This document shows positions 18,278-26,770 of a stretch of DNA of 64,000 bases, in pieces. The DNA lies in NCBI GenBank assembly GCA_040766985.1, contig JAXGPL010000011.1, forward strand, positions 31,795 to 95,794, read 5' to 3'. The notes under the pieces are model-generated. The model had not been told where the DNA came from. It saw nothing but the letters and a program-made list of their open reading frames with translations, and searched no databases. The position numbers were made by a program, and so were the translations under genes. The DNA is from JAXGPL01 sp040766985. Its GTDB lineage: Bacteria; Bacillota; Sulfobacillia; JAUYEG01. Position 1 is the stretch's first letter. Each line of letters opens with the position of its first letter.

Positions 18278-19519
18278 ATGGGCGAAGGCAAGCGAGGACG
18301 GCTGCGCGTTGGCGTGGTGTTTGGGGGGCGTTCGGGTGAGCACGAGGTGTCGCTGCTCTCGGCGGCCTCGGTGATGGCGGCGCTCGACCCGGCGCAGTAC
18401 GAGGTCGTCCCGATCGGCATTACCAAAGAGGGCAGTTGGCTAGCCGGGCCGGCCGCGCTCGAACGGCTGCGTGCGGCAGCGATGCTGCCGGCCAGCGGAG
18501 CGATGAAGGCCCTGGCTGCGGCCAACCCAAGGTTCGATCCCGCAGATGCGCACGAAGTCGGACTGCTGCCCGACCCGAGCAGGCGTGGGCAGCTGGAACG
18601 CCTCACACCAGGAGCGGTGCGCGAGGCCGGCGGCGGTGAGGCCGGCGGCGGCACGGTGACGCTGGCCACGGTGGACGTCGTGTTCCCGGTGTTGCACGGG
18701 CCGTTCGGCGAGGACGGCACGATCCAGGGGCTGCTTGAGTTGGCAGGGCTGCCGTACGTCGGCGCCGGCGTCTTGGGATCGGCCCTCGGTATGGACAAGA
18801 TCGCGATGAAGGACGTCTTCCGCGCCCGCGGGCTGCCGGTTGTGCGGTACATCGGGCTCACGCGCGCGGCAATCGAAGCCGACCCGCCGGCGGCTGAACG
18901 GCCGGTGCTGGACCAGCTCAGGCTGCCGGTCTTTGTCAAGCCCGCCAATCTCGGCTCAAGCGTCGGTATCACCAAAGTCCGCGCGCCAGACGAACTCGGC
19001 AAGGCCCTTCGCATCGCGGCCAGGTACGACCGGCGCGTCATCGTCGAGGAGGGCGCCCCTAACGCCCGCGAGATCGAGTGTAGCGTTCTCGGCAACGACT
19101 TTCCCGAGGCCTCTGTGCCCGGCGAGGTCATTCCCAGCCGCGAGTTTTACGACTATTGCGCCAAGTACATCGACGACGATTCGAGCCTGGTCATCCCGGC
19201 CGAGCTTCCGGCGGAGGTAGCGCAGGAAGTGCGCCGGATCGCCGTCGCGGCCTTTCTGGCGCTGGACTGCGCAGGGATGGCGAGGGTTGACTTCTTCGTC
19301 GGCCGCGACGACAACCGCATCACACTCAACGAGCTCAATACCATCCCCGGCTTTACCACGATCAGCATGTACCCCAAGCTCTGGCAGGCCAGCGGCATCA
19401 GCTACGAGGAGCTACTCAAACGGCTGATCGCGTTGGCGATCGAGCGGCACCGCGACCGGCAGCGCAGCAAGACAACATATTCGCCGTTCGAGGAACCCGG
19501 CGGGCGGTATGACGGCTGA
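18278..19519 (+). CDS. ddl: D-alanine--D-alanine ligase
   Basis: Ddl joins two D-alanines with ATP for peptidoglycan precursors. The 413-residue protein begins VGVVFGGRSGEHEVSLLSAA and has the ATP-grasp elements (LPYVGAGVLGSALGMDKIAM, LPVFVKPANLGSSVGITKV, MARVDFFVGRDDNRITLNEL, NTIPGFTTISMYPKLW). The ~60-residue insertion after VVPIGITKEGSWL is typical of the longer VanA/Ddl forms. ATG start with GGAGTGGG upstream. It overlaps the next gene by 11 bp. Confidence 0.94.
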   Translation: MGEGKRGRLRVGVVFGGRSGEHEVSLLSAASVMAALDPAQYEVVPIGITKEGSWLAGPAALERLRAAAMLPASGAMKALAAANPRFDPADAHEVGLLPDPSRRGQLERLTPGAVREAGGGEAGGGTVTLATVDVVFPVLHGPFGEDGTIQGLLELAGLPYVGAGVLGSALGMDKIAMKDVFRARGLPVVRYIGLTRAAIEADPPAAERPVLDQLRLPVFVKPANLGSSVGITKVRAPDELGKALRIAARYDRRVIVEEGAPNAREIECSVLGNDFPEASVPGEVIPSREFYDYCAKYIDDDSSLVIPAELPAEVAQEVRRIAVAAFLALDCAGMARVDFFVGRDDNRITLNELNTIPGFTTISMYPKLWQASGISYEELLKRLIALAIERHRDRQRSKTTYSPFEEPGGRYDG

Positions 19520-19958
19520 GGTAGCGCGCGCAGACCACGATACCGAGCCGGCGTACCGCTTCGACTTGCCCCTCAGTCCTGGCGTCTTCATCAGGCGTGC
19601 CGGCCGCTTCACAATGGAAGCCCGTCTCTCCGACGGCACTCCCGGCCTGCTGCATCTCCCCAACGGCGGCCGTCTCCAGACCGTCCTTCTTCCCGGCGCC
19701 CGGGTCCTCTACCGGCCGCGCAACCGCGGACCACGCAAGGGAGAAGGTCCTGCTCGCGTCACAGACGGCAGGGCCACGCTCGTCGAGGTCGCCGGGGATG
19801 TCGGCTGGGTCACGGTGGACGCAACGCTCCCCGCAAGAGCCCTGTCGCACATCCTGCGGGCGGCCGCCGGGGCCGGCCTGAAGGTCGTGGCATATCACCT
19901 CGAGGCGTCGCCGGATCGAATCCGCCTCGCGCGGCGGCCGCCGGTGGAGTTGTCCTGA
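19509..19958 (+). CDS. SfsA N-terminal-domain-like protein
   Basis: This 149-residue protein resembles only the N-terminal OB-like half of SfsA, a DNA-binding/nuclease family: PLSPGVFIRRAGRFTMEARL, LLHLPNGGRL, VLLPGARVLYRP, GWVTVDATLPARAL. Full SfsA is about 230 residues, and no continuation of its C-terminal domain is seen downstream in any frame. It may be a single-domain relative or a remnant. Its start codon lies inside the end of ddl, suggesting translational coupling. Confidence 0.55.
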   Translation: MTAEVARADHDTEPAYRFDLPLSPGVFIRRAGRFTMEARLSDGTPGLLHLPNGGRLQTVLLPGARVLYRPRNRGPRKGEGPARVTDGRATLVEVAGDVGWVTVDATLPARALSHILRAAAGAGLKVVAYHLEASPDRIRLARRPPVELS

Positions 19959-20116
19959 CCTTACCTGTGCCGCGTGTAGGAGCCGTGCGGAAGATTCGCT
20001 GCCCGAGCCGACACGGTCCTGGAGGATTGGCGGTATTTTGTGCCAAACTGATGGAGGCGGGTGCGGCGGCAATGCCGTGCGCGGGGCGCGACCAGAGATG
20101 AACGGAGGGGTTAGCG

Positions 20117-20308
20117 GTGAAAGTCAAAGTGACCGAGGAGTGCATCGCTTGCGGAGCTTGCGTGGATATCTGCCCGGAGGTCTTCTACCTTGGCGACGAC
20201 GGGTTTGCCCATGTCAAGGAAGAAGAGGCTAAAAAGCCGGAGAACGCCGAGAAGATCCGCGAGGCGGCCGACGGCTGCCCGACCGAGGCTATCGAGATCG
20301 AGGAGTAG
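20117..20308 (+). CDS. Ferredoxin, [4Fe-4S] type
   Basis: A 63-residue acidic electron carrier. It has C-x2-C-x2-C-x3-CPE near the N-terminus (CIACGACVDICPEVF) and a single distal cysteine in DGCPTEAIEI, the layout of monocluster ferredoxins in which the second motif supplies one ligand. GTG start about 13 bases after AACGGAGG. It stands alone, with hairpins downstream, so it is probably a monocistronic housekeeping ferredoxin; no partner enzyme is adjacent. Confidence 0.9.
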   Translation: MKVKVTEECIACGACVDICPEVFYLGDDGFAHVKEEEAKKPENAEKIREAADGCPTEAIEIEE

Positions 20309-20358
20309 CTTCCCGGCCCGGCACATGACCGGCCGTCGTTCAAAGTGATTACGCACCA

Positions 20359-20429
20359 GGCAGGCGGCGTTGTGCCGCCTGCCTTCGCTCGCATTGCCCC
20401 GTTGCCGCCCGGCCGGTCGCCGGCCGGGC
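20359..20429 (+). terminator. Two consecutive GC-rich hairpins after the ferredoxin gene
   Basis: The first stem is GGCAGGCGGC/GCCGCCTGCC (20359-20383, 5-base loop), followed by TTCGCTC. The second is GCCCGGCCGG/CCGGCCGGGC (20407-20429, loop TCG), followed by CCTTCCC. Neither has a long T run, but together they make a plausible terminator for the ferredoxin transcript. Confidence 0.6.
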
Positions 20430-20579
20430 CTTCCCGGCTTCACACGCGGCTGCAATGCTGCTTTAGCGTGGGAGGATTGGCACGTTTTGGACACGAATAG
20501 TAACAGGCCTCAAATGACTCTACCTTGCACTTGATGTGCACTGAGGGGCCTGATATCTTTGATGGAGGTGCGGCGGCAG

Positions 20580-20920
20580 TTGGACTGCATCTTCTGCGCG
20601 ATTGCGGCCGGCAGGATCAAGAGCGATATCGTTTACAGCGACGATCATGTGGTTGCGTTTCGCGACATCAACCCGGTGGCACCGGTGCACGTGCTGGTCA
20701 GCCCACGCAGGCATATCGGCTCACTGATGGACTTGGGCCCGGACGACGGCGAGATGCTGTCAGCTATTCACCAGGCCATTCAGAAGATAGCTGAAGAGCA
20801 GGGGATTGTGACAGCGGGTTTCCGGGTCGTGGTCAACATCGGTGAGGGTGCCGGCCAGACGGTCGGCCATCTCCACTACCATGTCTTGGGTGGCAGAGCC
20901 CTCGACTGGCCCCCGGCTAG
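20580..20920 (+). CDS. HIT family (histidine triad) nucleotide-binding protein
   Basis: HIT proteins hydrolyse nucleoside phosphoramidates and related compounds. The N-terminus LDCIFCAIAAGRIKSDIVYS and the triad HLHYHVLGG (with VNIGEGAGQTVGH before it) are diagnostic. I chose TTG 20580, which has GGAGGTG (20564-20570) upstream and starts exactly at the conserved DCIFC. In the raw sequence the frame runs on through the next gene. Adding one base in the CCCCCGG at 20910-20916 gives the canonical ending WPPG-stop at 20918-20920. The apparent fusion to S21 is therefore probably false. Confidence 0.85.
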
Positions 20921-20966
20921 GAGAGGCCTTCCCCGTGCTGAGACGGTGGAGGGAGGGATATGCAAG

Positions 20967-21141
20967 ATGTCCGAGGTCAAGGTAGGCAAGGATGAGACGC
21001 TTGAGAGCGCACTAAGGCGCTTCAAGCGGCAGACTCAGCGCTCGGGCGTTCTCAAGGAGGTCCGCAAGCGCGAACACTATGAAGCCCAGCGTCAAGCGCA
21101 AGAAGAAATCTATCGCCGCGCAGAGGCGCAAGCGGCGTTAG
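20967..21141 (+). CDS. rpsU: 30S ribosomal protein S21 (one frame break)
   Basis: S21 is a small basic protein of the 30S subunit. The first part (MSEVKVGKDETLESALRRFK through VRKREHY) is in one frame. From 21082 the second part (KPSVKRKKKSIAAQRRKRR, then stop at 21139) is in another. A two-base shortfall in the A run at 21082-21083 would join them as HYEKPSVKRKKK, the universal Firmicutes ending. A strong GGAGGGAGGG lies ahead of the ATG. rpsU followed by yqeY is the normal Firmicutes order. Confidence 0.87.
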
Positions 21142-21181
21142 CCGGCGCGCCCGCGGGGCGTAAGGTCGGTTGATCGGAGCT

Positions 21182-21643
21182 ATGCCAAACCTCAAGGATC
21201 GCCTGCAACAGGATATGAATGAGGCGCTGCGCGCCCGCGAAGCGGGCCGCAAGCGCCTCTCTGTTATCCGCCTCCTTCGGGCCGCCGTGCTCAACGCCGA
21301 GAAGGAGCGCCCCGGCGGGCTCGATGACAGCGCGGTGTTGGCCGTGCTCTCCCGGGAGGGCAAGCGGCTGCAGGGAGACATCGACGAGTTCCGCCGCCTC
21401 GGCCAGAAGGAGCGGGCCGACGAGCTGGCTGGCGAACTTGAGATCGTCAAGGAATACCTCCCGCAGCCACTCAGCGCCGAGGAAGTCGAGGAGTTGGCAC
21501 GCCGGGCCGTTGCCGAGGCTGGCGCAACCAGGCCGCAGGAGATGGGCAAGGTGATGAAGGTGCTCATGCCTATGCTTCAGGGCAGGGCAGACGGCAGGCT
21601 TGCCAGCGACATTGTCAAGCGCCTGTTGGTAGGTGGAGCCTAG
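21182..21643 (+). CDS. yqeY: YqeY family (GatB/YqeY domain) protein
   Basis: The 153-residue protein begins LKDRLQQDMNEALRAREAGR, with the motif SVIRLLRAAVLNAEKERPG. It ends QEMGKVMKVLMPMLQGRADG, the helical YqeY domain that resembles the tRNA-binding tail of GatB. A role in tRNA-dependent amidation is suggested for the family but unproven. The ATG at 21182 is preferred over an upstream TTG. It directly follows rpsU. Confidence 0.88.
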   Translation: MPNLKDRLQQDMNEALRAREAGRKRLSVIRLLRAAVLNAEKERPGGLDDSAVLAVLSREGKRLQGDIDEFRRLGQKERADELAGELEIVKEYLPQPLSAEEVEELARRAVAEAGATRPQEMGKVMKVLMPMLQGRADGRLASDIVKRLLVGGA

Positions 21644-21830
21644 GCAGCACCTCTCAGCCGGCCCCCAACATGCCCGCACCAAGACCGCGGTTCCAGTCCA
21701 GATTGTTCTTACCAGACTTCGTGCGCCCCTTTTTCGTTGCCAGGGAGTGCAGGTCACGGCGTATCCTTCGGGCCGGTGGGGAGCCTAGAAGCCCGTGGGA
21801 GAAGGGGTAGTGCTTCTGCAATCAAAGCTA

Positions 21831-21836
21831 TATACT
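21831..21836 (+). promoter_or_regulatory. Possible -10 element upstream of nfeD
   Basis: TATACT at 21831-21836 lies in a 270-bp gene-free stretch (21644-21915) in an AT-richer patch; the sequence 17 bp upstream (TAGTGC) is a poor -35. I see no gene in this stretch. Confidence 0.25.
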
Positions 21837-21915
21837 AGTAATAGCAGATCGGCATTACCGGTCCGGCGCATCCAGGTGACCGGAGAGTCAGGACCGATCA
21901 GGAGGAGGCATATCC

Positions 21916-23331
21916 GTGTATCAAAAGCTCATGGGCAGCCTCCAGGCCCGCAAGCCGTTGACTTCGGTGATCTTCCTTGCGGCAATGCTCGCGCTTCTCT
22001 TCGCCCAAGGCGTGGCCGTCGCTGCCCCAGGTGTGGGTTCCTTAGTTGCGCAAACCACGCCAACCCCCGCTACGGAAGGCGAGGCGGCTCTATCCGTGCT
22101 CCTGCCCATTCCCACGGACAAAGTCCATGTCTGTCGGGTCACGGGCACGGTCGACCCCGGGATGGCGCGCTACATAGGCAGGGTCATCCGCGATGCCTCT
22201 ACCGAGGGCGCATCGGTGCTACTCGTGGTCGATAGCCTTGGCGGGAGGGTTGACTCCGCTCTGGAGATCCGCGACCATCTGCTGCGCGCGGATATCCCCA
22301 CGATCGCTTATGTAGAGGGACGCGCTTGGAGCGCCGCCGCCCTTATCGCAATGGCTGCGGAGCGGCTGATTATGCAGCCCGGCAGCAGTATCGGAGCGGC
22401 CGAGCCGAGCCCGTTGACTGTTAAGACGTTGGCGGCGGTGCAGTCGGAGTTCGAGGCCACCGCCGAGGCTCGTGGCCGCGATTCGATGCTTGCCGCGGCT
22501 ATGGTCGACTCTGATGTCTCAATCCCCGGCCTGGTCGAACGCGGCAGGCTGCTGAGCATGACCGCGGGTACCGCCGTCGAACGCGGGTTCGCGGACTCGA
22601 CTGCTCCTACACTGAGGGAGGCCCTCAATCTGGTCGGGCTCGGAGCGGCGGCCCAGACCGATGTGCCGATGAGCGCGGCTGAGAAGCTCGCGCAGCTTGT
22701 CACGCACCCGGCCGTGGCCCCCGTCCTGCTGACCATCGCCCTCGTCGCACTGGTGGTGGAGGTCTTCACGGCGGGATTCGGGGCGGCGGGGGTTGTGGGC
22801 CTGGTTTCTCTAGCGCTCTATTTCGGCGGCCATCTGATTGCCGGTTTCGGCGGGTGGGAAGTAACCGCCCTGTTTGTCCTGGGGCTGATCCTACTGATGA
22901 TTGAGACATTCGTGCCAGGGTTCGGCATCTTCGGGATCGGCGGTATCGCCTCAATGATCGGCAGCTTCTACCTTGCCTCGCGCAGCAGCGCCGATGCCCT
23001 GCGCTCCCTGGTCATCGCGGTCATTGCCAGCCTGCTGCTGTCGGTCTTCCTGCTGCGCATAGGAATGCGCCGCGGCTGGTTCAGCAGGCTGATGCTCGGC
23101 CAGTCGTTGGCAGCCGACCAGGGTTTCATCGCCCGCGAACAGCGCACCGACCTGATCGGGCAGCGCGGCGTAGCCACGACGATGCTGCGTCCGGCGGGCA
23201 CGGCCAGATTCGGCGAGGTTCTCGTCGATGTGGTCAGTGAAGGCATGTTCGTGCCCGCGGGAACCTCCGTCACCGTTGTTCGGGTCGAGGGGCCGCGGGT
23301 GGTGGTTTCGGAAACCAAAGACGCACAATAA
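21916..23331 (+). CDS. NfeD-type membrane-bound serine protease (long form)
   Basis: The 471-residue protein has an N-terminal signal/anchor (LTSVIFLAAMLALLFAQGVA). A ClpP-like protease domain follows (LLVVDSLGGRVDSALEIRDH; AYVEGRAWSAAALIAMAAER with the likely nucleophile serine; MQPGSSIGAAEP). Then come about five membrane helices and a C-terminal NfeD OB-fold (LIGQRGVATTMLRPAGTARF). Long NfeD proteins are encoded next to flotillin/stomatin partners and are thought to process membrane proteins in lipid microdomains. The next gene is the flotillin-like floA, 19 bp downstream. Confidence 0.88.
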   Translation: MYQKLMGSLQARKPLTSVIFLAAMLALLFAQGVAVAAPGVGSLVAQTTPTPATEGEAALSVLLPIPTDKVHVCRVTGTVDPGMARYIGRVIRDASTEGASVLLVVDSLGGRVDSALEIRDHLLRADIPTIAYVEGRAWSAAALIAMAAERLIMQPGSSIGAAEPSPLTVKTLAAVQSEFEATAEARGRDSMLAAAMVDSDVSIPGLVERGRLLSMTAGTAVERGFADSTAPTLREALNLVGLGAAAQTDVPMSAAEKLAQLVTHPAVAPVLLTIALVALVVEVFTAGFGAAGVVGLVSLALYFGGHLIAGFGGWEVTALFVLGLILLMIETFVPGFGIFGIGGIASMIGSFYLASRSSADALRSLVIAVIASLLLSVFLLRIGMRRGWFSRLMLGQSLAADQGFIAREQRTDLIGQRGVATTMLRPAGTARFGEVLVDVVSEGMFVPAGTSVTVVRVEGPRVVVSETKDAQ

Positions 23332-23350
23332 AGCCTGAACGGAGGAATGC

Positions 23351-24382
23351 GTGTTGTTCTACCAGCAGCCGGTTCTGTTTCTCGTGCTCCTGGGCCTTGG
23401 GTTCATCGTCCTGACGGTCATCCTCAGCTTCATACCGGTCGGACTGTGGATATCGGCCAGGGCGGCAGGGGTGCGCGTCGCGTTCGGTACGCTGATCGGT
23501 ATGCGGCTCCGTCGCGTGCCGCCGGGGATTATGATCGGCGCCCTGATCAAGGCGACCAAGGCGGGCATCGAGGTCAACATCAACAAGCTCGAGGCCCACT
23601 TCCTTGCCGGCGGCAACGTTGACAGGGTAGTCAACGCGCTCATCGCTGCCCAGCGTGCGGCCATTCCGCTGGAGTTCGAGCGGGCGGCTGCGATCGACCT
23701 CGCCGGACGCGAAGTGCTGCAGGCAGTACAGATGAGCGTCAACCCCAAGGTCATCGAAACGCCTGTCATCGCCGCCGTGGCGAAGGACGGCATCGAGCTT
23801 AAGGCCAAGGCCCGCGTGACCGTGCGCGCCAACATCGAGCGTCTGGTCGGCGGCGCAGGCGAGGAGACCATCATCGCCCGTGTCGGCGAGGGCATCGTCA
23901 CAACGATCGGTTCGTCGAGCACCCACAAGGAAGTCCTTGAAAACCCCGACTCGATTTCCCGCACGGTCCTCTCTAAGGGCCTTGATGCGGGTACGGCGTT
24001 TGAGATCCTGTCGATCGACATCGCCGACGTCGACGTCGGCAAGAACATCGGGGCCCAACTCGAGACCGACCGGGCCGAGGCCGACAAGCGGATCGCCCAG
24101 GCCAAAGCCGAGGAGCGGCGGGCCATGGCGATCGCACGCGAGACGGAGATGCGCGCTACGGTCCAAGAGATGCGGGCCAAGGTCGTAGAGGCCGAAGCCG
24201 AGGTACCCAAGGCCATGGCCGACGCCCTGCGTGAGGGCAAGCTCGGTGTATTTGACTACTACAACATGCAGAACATCCTTGCGGACACAGCGATGCGCGA
24301 GGGCATTTCCCGCGGCGCGGGCGGCGCCGGCACAAGCCAGTCCACCACGGCGTCACAGCAGCCCGGTCCGGAGCGCAAGTGA
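23351..24382 (+). CDS. floA: Flotillin-like protein FloA
   Basis: FloA scaffolds ordered membrane microdomains. The 343-residue protein has an N-terminal membrane hairpin (VLFLVLLGLGFIVLTVILSF) and then the YqfA/FloA core (FGTLIGMRLRRVPPGIMIGA, VNINKLEAHFLAGGNVDRVV). It continues with the SPFH-like domain and an Ala/Glu-rich coiled coil (ADKRIAQAKAEERRAMAIA, VVEAEAEVPKAMADALREGK). GTG start after GGAGGAA. It forms a transcription unit with nfeD upstream, the classic flotillin-NfeD pair. Confidence 0.92.
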   Translation: MLFYQQPVLFLVLLGLGFIVLTVILSFIPVGLWISARAAGVRVAFGTLIGMRLRRVPPGIMIGALIKATKAGIEVNINKLEAHFLAGGNVDRVVNALIAAQRAAIPLEFERAAAIDLAGREVLQAVQMSVNPKVIETPVIAAVAKDGIELKAKARVTVRANIERLVGGAGEETIIARVGEGIVTTIGSSSTHKEVLENPDSISRTVLSKGLDAGTAFEILSIDIADVDVGKNIGAQLETDRAEADKRIAQAKAEERRAMAIARETEMRATVQEMRAKVVEAEAEVPKAMADALREGKLGVFDYYNMQNILADTAMREGISRGAGGAGTSQSTTASQQPGPERK

Positions 24383-24404
24383 CCTCCGCAGGAGGTGAAG
24401 ACCA

Positions 24405-25028
24405 GTGCAATACGCGGCGCTGATCGTCTTCATCGTCATCGCCATCATTGAGAACCTGGGCAAGGCCCAGCGGCGGGCGACTCAGGCGCGCGAACGCGAA
24501 GAGCGCGCACGCCGGGCGGGCGGCGGAGGTGTCCCGCAGCCAACCCCCGCGCCGCAACTGAGCAGTGCGCGCACGGCAAGGCCTGCGGGCCGGACGCGCC
24601 AGGCGGCGCGACGCGCTCCTGTCACCTGGCGCGAACCCGGGCCGACGTGGCCTTCCAGGAGGGATGCCGGCGGGATCTCGAGCAGGACCCCGGTGACGGT
24701 GCCAGTGTTCCCGGAGGCCATCGACACCGCGCTCGAAGAGCAGTACACGGGAAGCATGGGCCACATCTCCGGCGAAGGGATTAGTGCTGAGTGGGACATC
24801 CCTGCGGACCATCCGGAGTGGGAGCTGGGCGATGCGGACCCGTTCCTGCCCGTTCGGGTGCCGGCCTTGATCGCCGGCCCTGCAGCCGACGGCGTGCGCA
24901 TGCTCACAGGGCAAAGCGAGGGCGGTTCGGGGGCCGCGACCGCGATCGTTTTGTCGGAGGTGCTCGGAGGGCCGCGTGCGTACCGGCCATGGCGTGGCCG
25001 CACGGGGCGCCGCCACCCGATGACATAA
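24405..25028 (+). CDS. Uncharacterised protein with N-terminal membrane helix, between floA and yqfC
   Basis: I do not recognise a named family. The 207-residue protein has one N-terminal hydrophobic helix (AALIVFIVIAIIENLG) and then a basic Arg/Ala stretch. A Pro/Arg-rich low-complexity linker follows (to about residue 100), then a better-ordered tail with GSMGHISGEGISAEWD and IVLSEVLGGPRAYRPW. GTG start with AGGAGGTG (24390-24397). The tight spacing after floA suggests it is part of the flotillin unit. The tail looks like a short interaction motif on a membrane-tethered linker (inference). Confidence 0.65.
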   Translation: MQYAALIVFIVIAIIENLGKAQRRATQAREREERARRAGGGGVPQPTPAPQLSSARTARPAGRTRQAARRAPVTWREPGPTWPSRRDAGGISSRTPVTVPVFPEAIDTALEEQYTGSMGHISGEGISAEWDIPADHPEWELGDADPFLPVRVPALIAGPAADGVRMLTGQSEGGSGAATAIVLSEVLGGPRAYRPWRGRTGRRHPMT

Positions 25029-25052
25029 CCTCACCTTGGGGGCATGATTGAC

Positions 25053-25088
25053 GCCCGGCCCACCATAGATTCTAGAGGCGGGCCGGGC
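25053..25088 (+). terminator. GC-rich inverted repeat before yqfC
   Basis: Perfect 9-bp arms GCCCGGCCC (25053-25061) and GGGCCGGGC (25080-25088) around an 18-base loop. There is no T tract, so it is only a candidate terminator dividing the floA unit from the sporulation genes. Confidence 0.4.
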
Positions 25089-25131
25089 CTTGCTCTTCCG
25101 GTTGCCCGTGCTGTGCGGAGGGGTGGGGACG

Positions 25132-25470
25132 TTGCCGAGGGAACGGGGCATGCGGCCGGTTGGCCACCGGATCAGCGATATGCTCGAACTGCCCAAAGAG
25201 GTGTTCTTCGACCTGTCGCGGGTGGTGATCATCGGCAACCTGCAGGTCAGCGTCGAGAACCATCACGGCCTTGTCGCCTATGACGGCACCAGTCTGACAC
25301 TCAACCTGCGGACCGGACAGATGGCCATCGAAGGCGAGAACCTGGTGCTGGGTCTCGTCGGCGCCAACGAGATCACTGTCACGGGCCGGATCAAGGCCGT
25401 CCGTTTCCCTCCACCCGAGGAGCGAAACCCGGCATTGCCGGCGGGCGGCGCTCCCGCCGGCCACAGTTAA
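25132..25470 (+). CDS. yqfC: Sporulation protein YqfC
   Basis: A small (~113 residue) protein of the YabP/YqfC family: LELPKEVFFDLSRVVIIGNL, VSVENHHGLVAYDGTSLTLN, LRTGQMAIEGENLVLG. In Bacillus the gene is under sporulation control with yqfD. I chose TTG 25132 because GGAGGGG lies eight bases upstream; longer in-frame starts exist. yqfD begins 5 bp after its stop. Confidence 0.85.
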   Translation: MPRERGMRPVGHRISDMLELPKEVFFDLSRVVIIGNLQVSVENHHGLVAYDGTSLTLNLRTGQMAIEGENLVLGLVGANEITVTGRIKAVRFPPPEERNPALPAGGAPAGHS

Positions 25471-25474
25471 GCGC

Positions 25475-26692
25475 ATGGCGATGCCGCGTCTTTCCCGGAC
25501 CGTCCGTGGTTACCTCCGGCTGTCGCTGCGCGGCAGGGCCGTGATGGCTTTCATCCAGGCGGTGGCCGAACAGGGCATCGACCTCTGGAACCTGAGGGAG
25601 GTCGGCGGGGGATACGAGGTTTGCGTTCTGGCGAGCGACTTCCGTCATCTGAGGGGTCCGGCCTGGGAAACGCGGACCAGAGTGCGCATCCTGCGTAGGC
25701 AGGGTTGGCCGTTCCGGCTGCGGGGCCCCACGAGCAGCGCCCTGGTCTACGGGCTGATCAGCTTCATCGGCGTGCTTTACATTCTAGGCTCGTTTGTGTG
25801 GCGCATCGAGATCAGCGGCCTTGAGCTCATGTCCGCCGGGGAGCTATTGGAGGGCCTGGAACGGGCCGGCCTGCGCGTCGGGGTGCCCAAGCGCCTGCTG
25901 GATACCACAGCCGTCGAGGACCGGCTGTTGCTGGCGATGCCTCGTCTCTCGTGGGTTTCCGTTGAACTGCGCGGCACGACTGCCAGGGTCACCGTGCTGG
26001 AGAAAACCACACACGACGAGATCCTCCGGGACATGCTGCCGGCGGATATCGTAGCGGGGAAGGACGGGCGGCTCGTAACGTTGATCGCGCTGGAGGGGAT
26101 CCCAAAGGCGAGAGAGGGCGATTGGGTCGAGGCGGGGCAGGTTCTGATCGCCGGAGACCCTAACGCCTGGGAGTACTTCGGCCGGACGCAGCCGACCGAC
26201 CCATGGCCGCCGCCCAACCTCCGCGCGCGAGGCATCGCGGAGGCAAGCGTCGTGTACGACCTGCAAATCGAAATGCCCTACGTGCTCGAATCGAAGCGGC
26301 GCACGGGCGCAACATGGCGTAGGACTGTGCTCAGAATCGGCGTGCGCCAGGCCATCCTGACGGGGACCGGTGACATGCCGTACGAGCACCATGAACTGGA
26401 ACGCCACACGCTGACCTGGCGGGGAGGCCAGGGCGAAATCCTTGCAGAACTGTCGTCTCTAACCTATTATGAGGTCGAACGTACCCGCGAGGATCTGGGC
26501 CTCTCGGGGGCTCGTGCCGAGGCGGAGGCGTGCCTGCGGCGGGATTTTGGACAGATGATTCCCCCGGGAGCCGTTATCGTCTCGGAGCAAGTTACGGCAG
26601 AGCAGTTGCCGCACGCGGTGGCCGTGCGTCTCATGGTCGAGGTGATCGAGGACATCGGGCAGGTGCGCACAAGGAGTTCCTCGGCCCCCTGA
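25475..26692 (+). CDS. yqfD: Sporulation protein YqfD
   Basis: The 405-residue membrane protein has the YqfD signature: N-terminal YLRLSLRGRAVMAFIQAVAE, a central membrane segment (SALVYGLISFIGVLYILGSF), and a POTRA-like segment (VWRIEISGLELMSAGELLEG). A large extracytoplasmic domain follows. Acts in an undefined step of spore formation. It is adjacent to yqfC and followed by phoH, the standard order. Confidence 0.88.
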   Translation: MAMPRLSRTVRGYLRLSLRGRAVMAFIQAVAEQGIDLWNLREVGGGYEVCVLASDFRHLRGPAWETRTRVRILRRQGWPFRLRGPTSSALVYGLISFIGVLYILGSFVWRIEISGLELMSAGELLEGLERAGLRVGVPKRLLDTTAVEDRLLLAMPRLSWVSVELRGTTARVTVLEKTTHDEILRDMLPADIVAGKDGRLVTLIALEGIPKAREGDWVEAGQVLIAGDPNAWEYFGRTQPTDPWPPPNLRARGIAEASVVYDLQIEMPYVLESKRRTGATWRRTVLRIGVRQAILTGTGDMPYEHHELERHTLTWRGGQGEILAELSSLTYYEVERTREDLGLSGARAEAEACLRRDFGQMIPPGAVIVSEQVTAEQLPHAVAVRLMVEVIEDIGQVRTRSSSAP

Positions 26693-26770
26693 GATGCAGC
26701 CGGCAGCGTGCCGGCTGTTTGGTATTTCGGGGGCGTGAGTCCCCGGCCAGCGAGGGGGTCCCAAAGCCTG

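Noticed and set aside
20559..21175. A HIT domain-ribosomal protein S21 fusion protein
   Set aside because: Both proteins have their normal endings in alternative frames and S21 has its own ribosome site; the fusion results from small frame errors.
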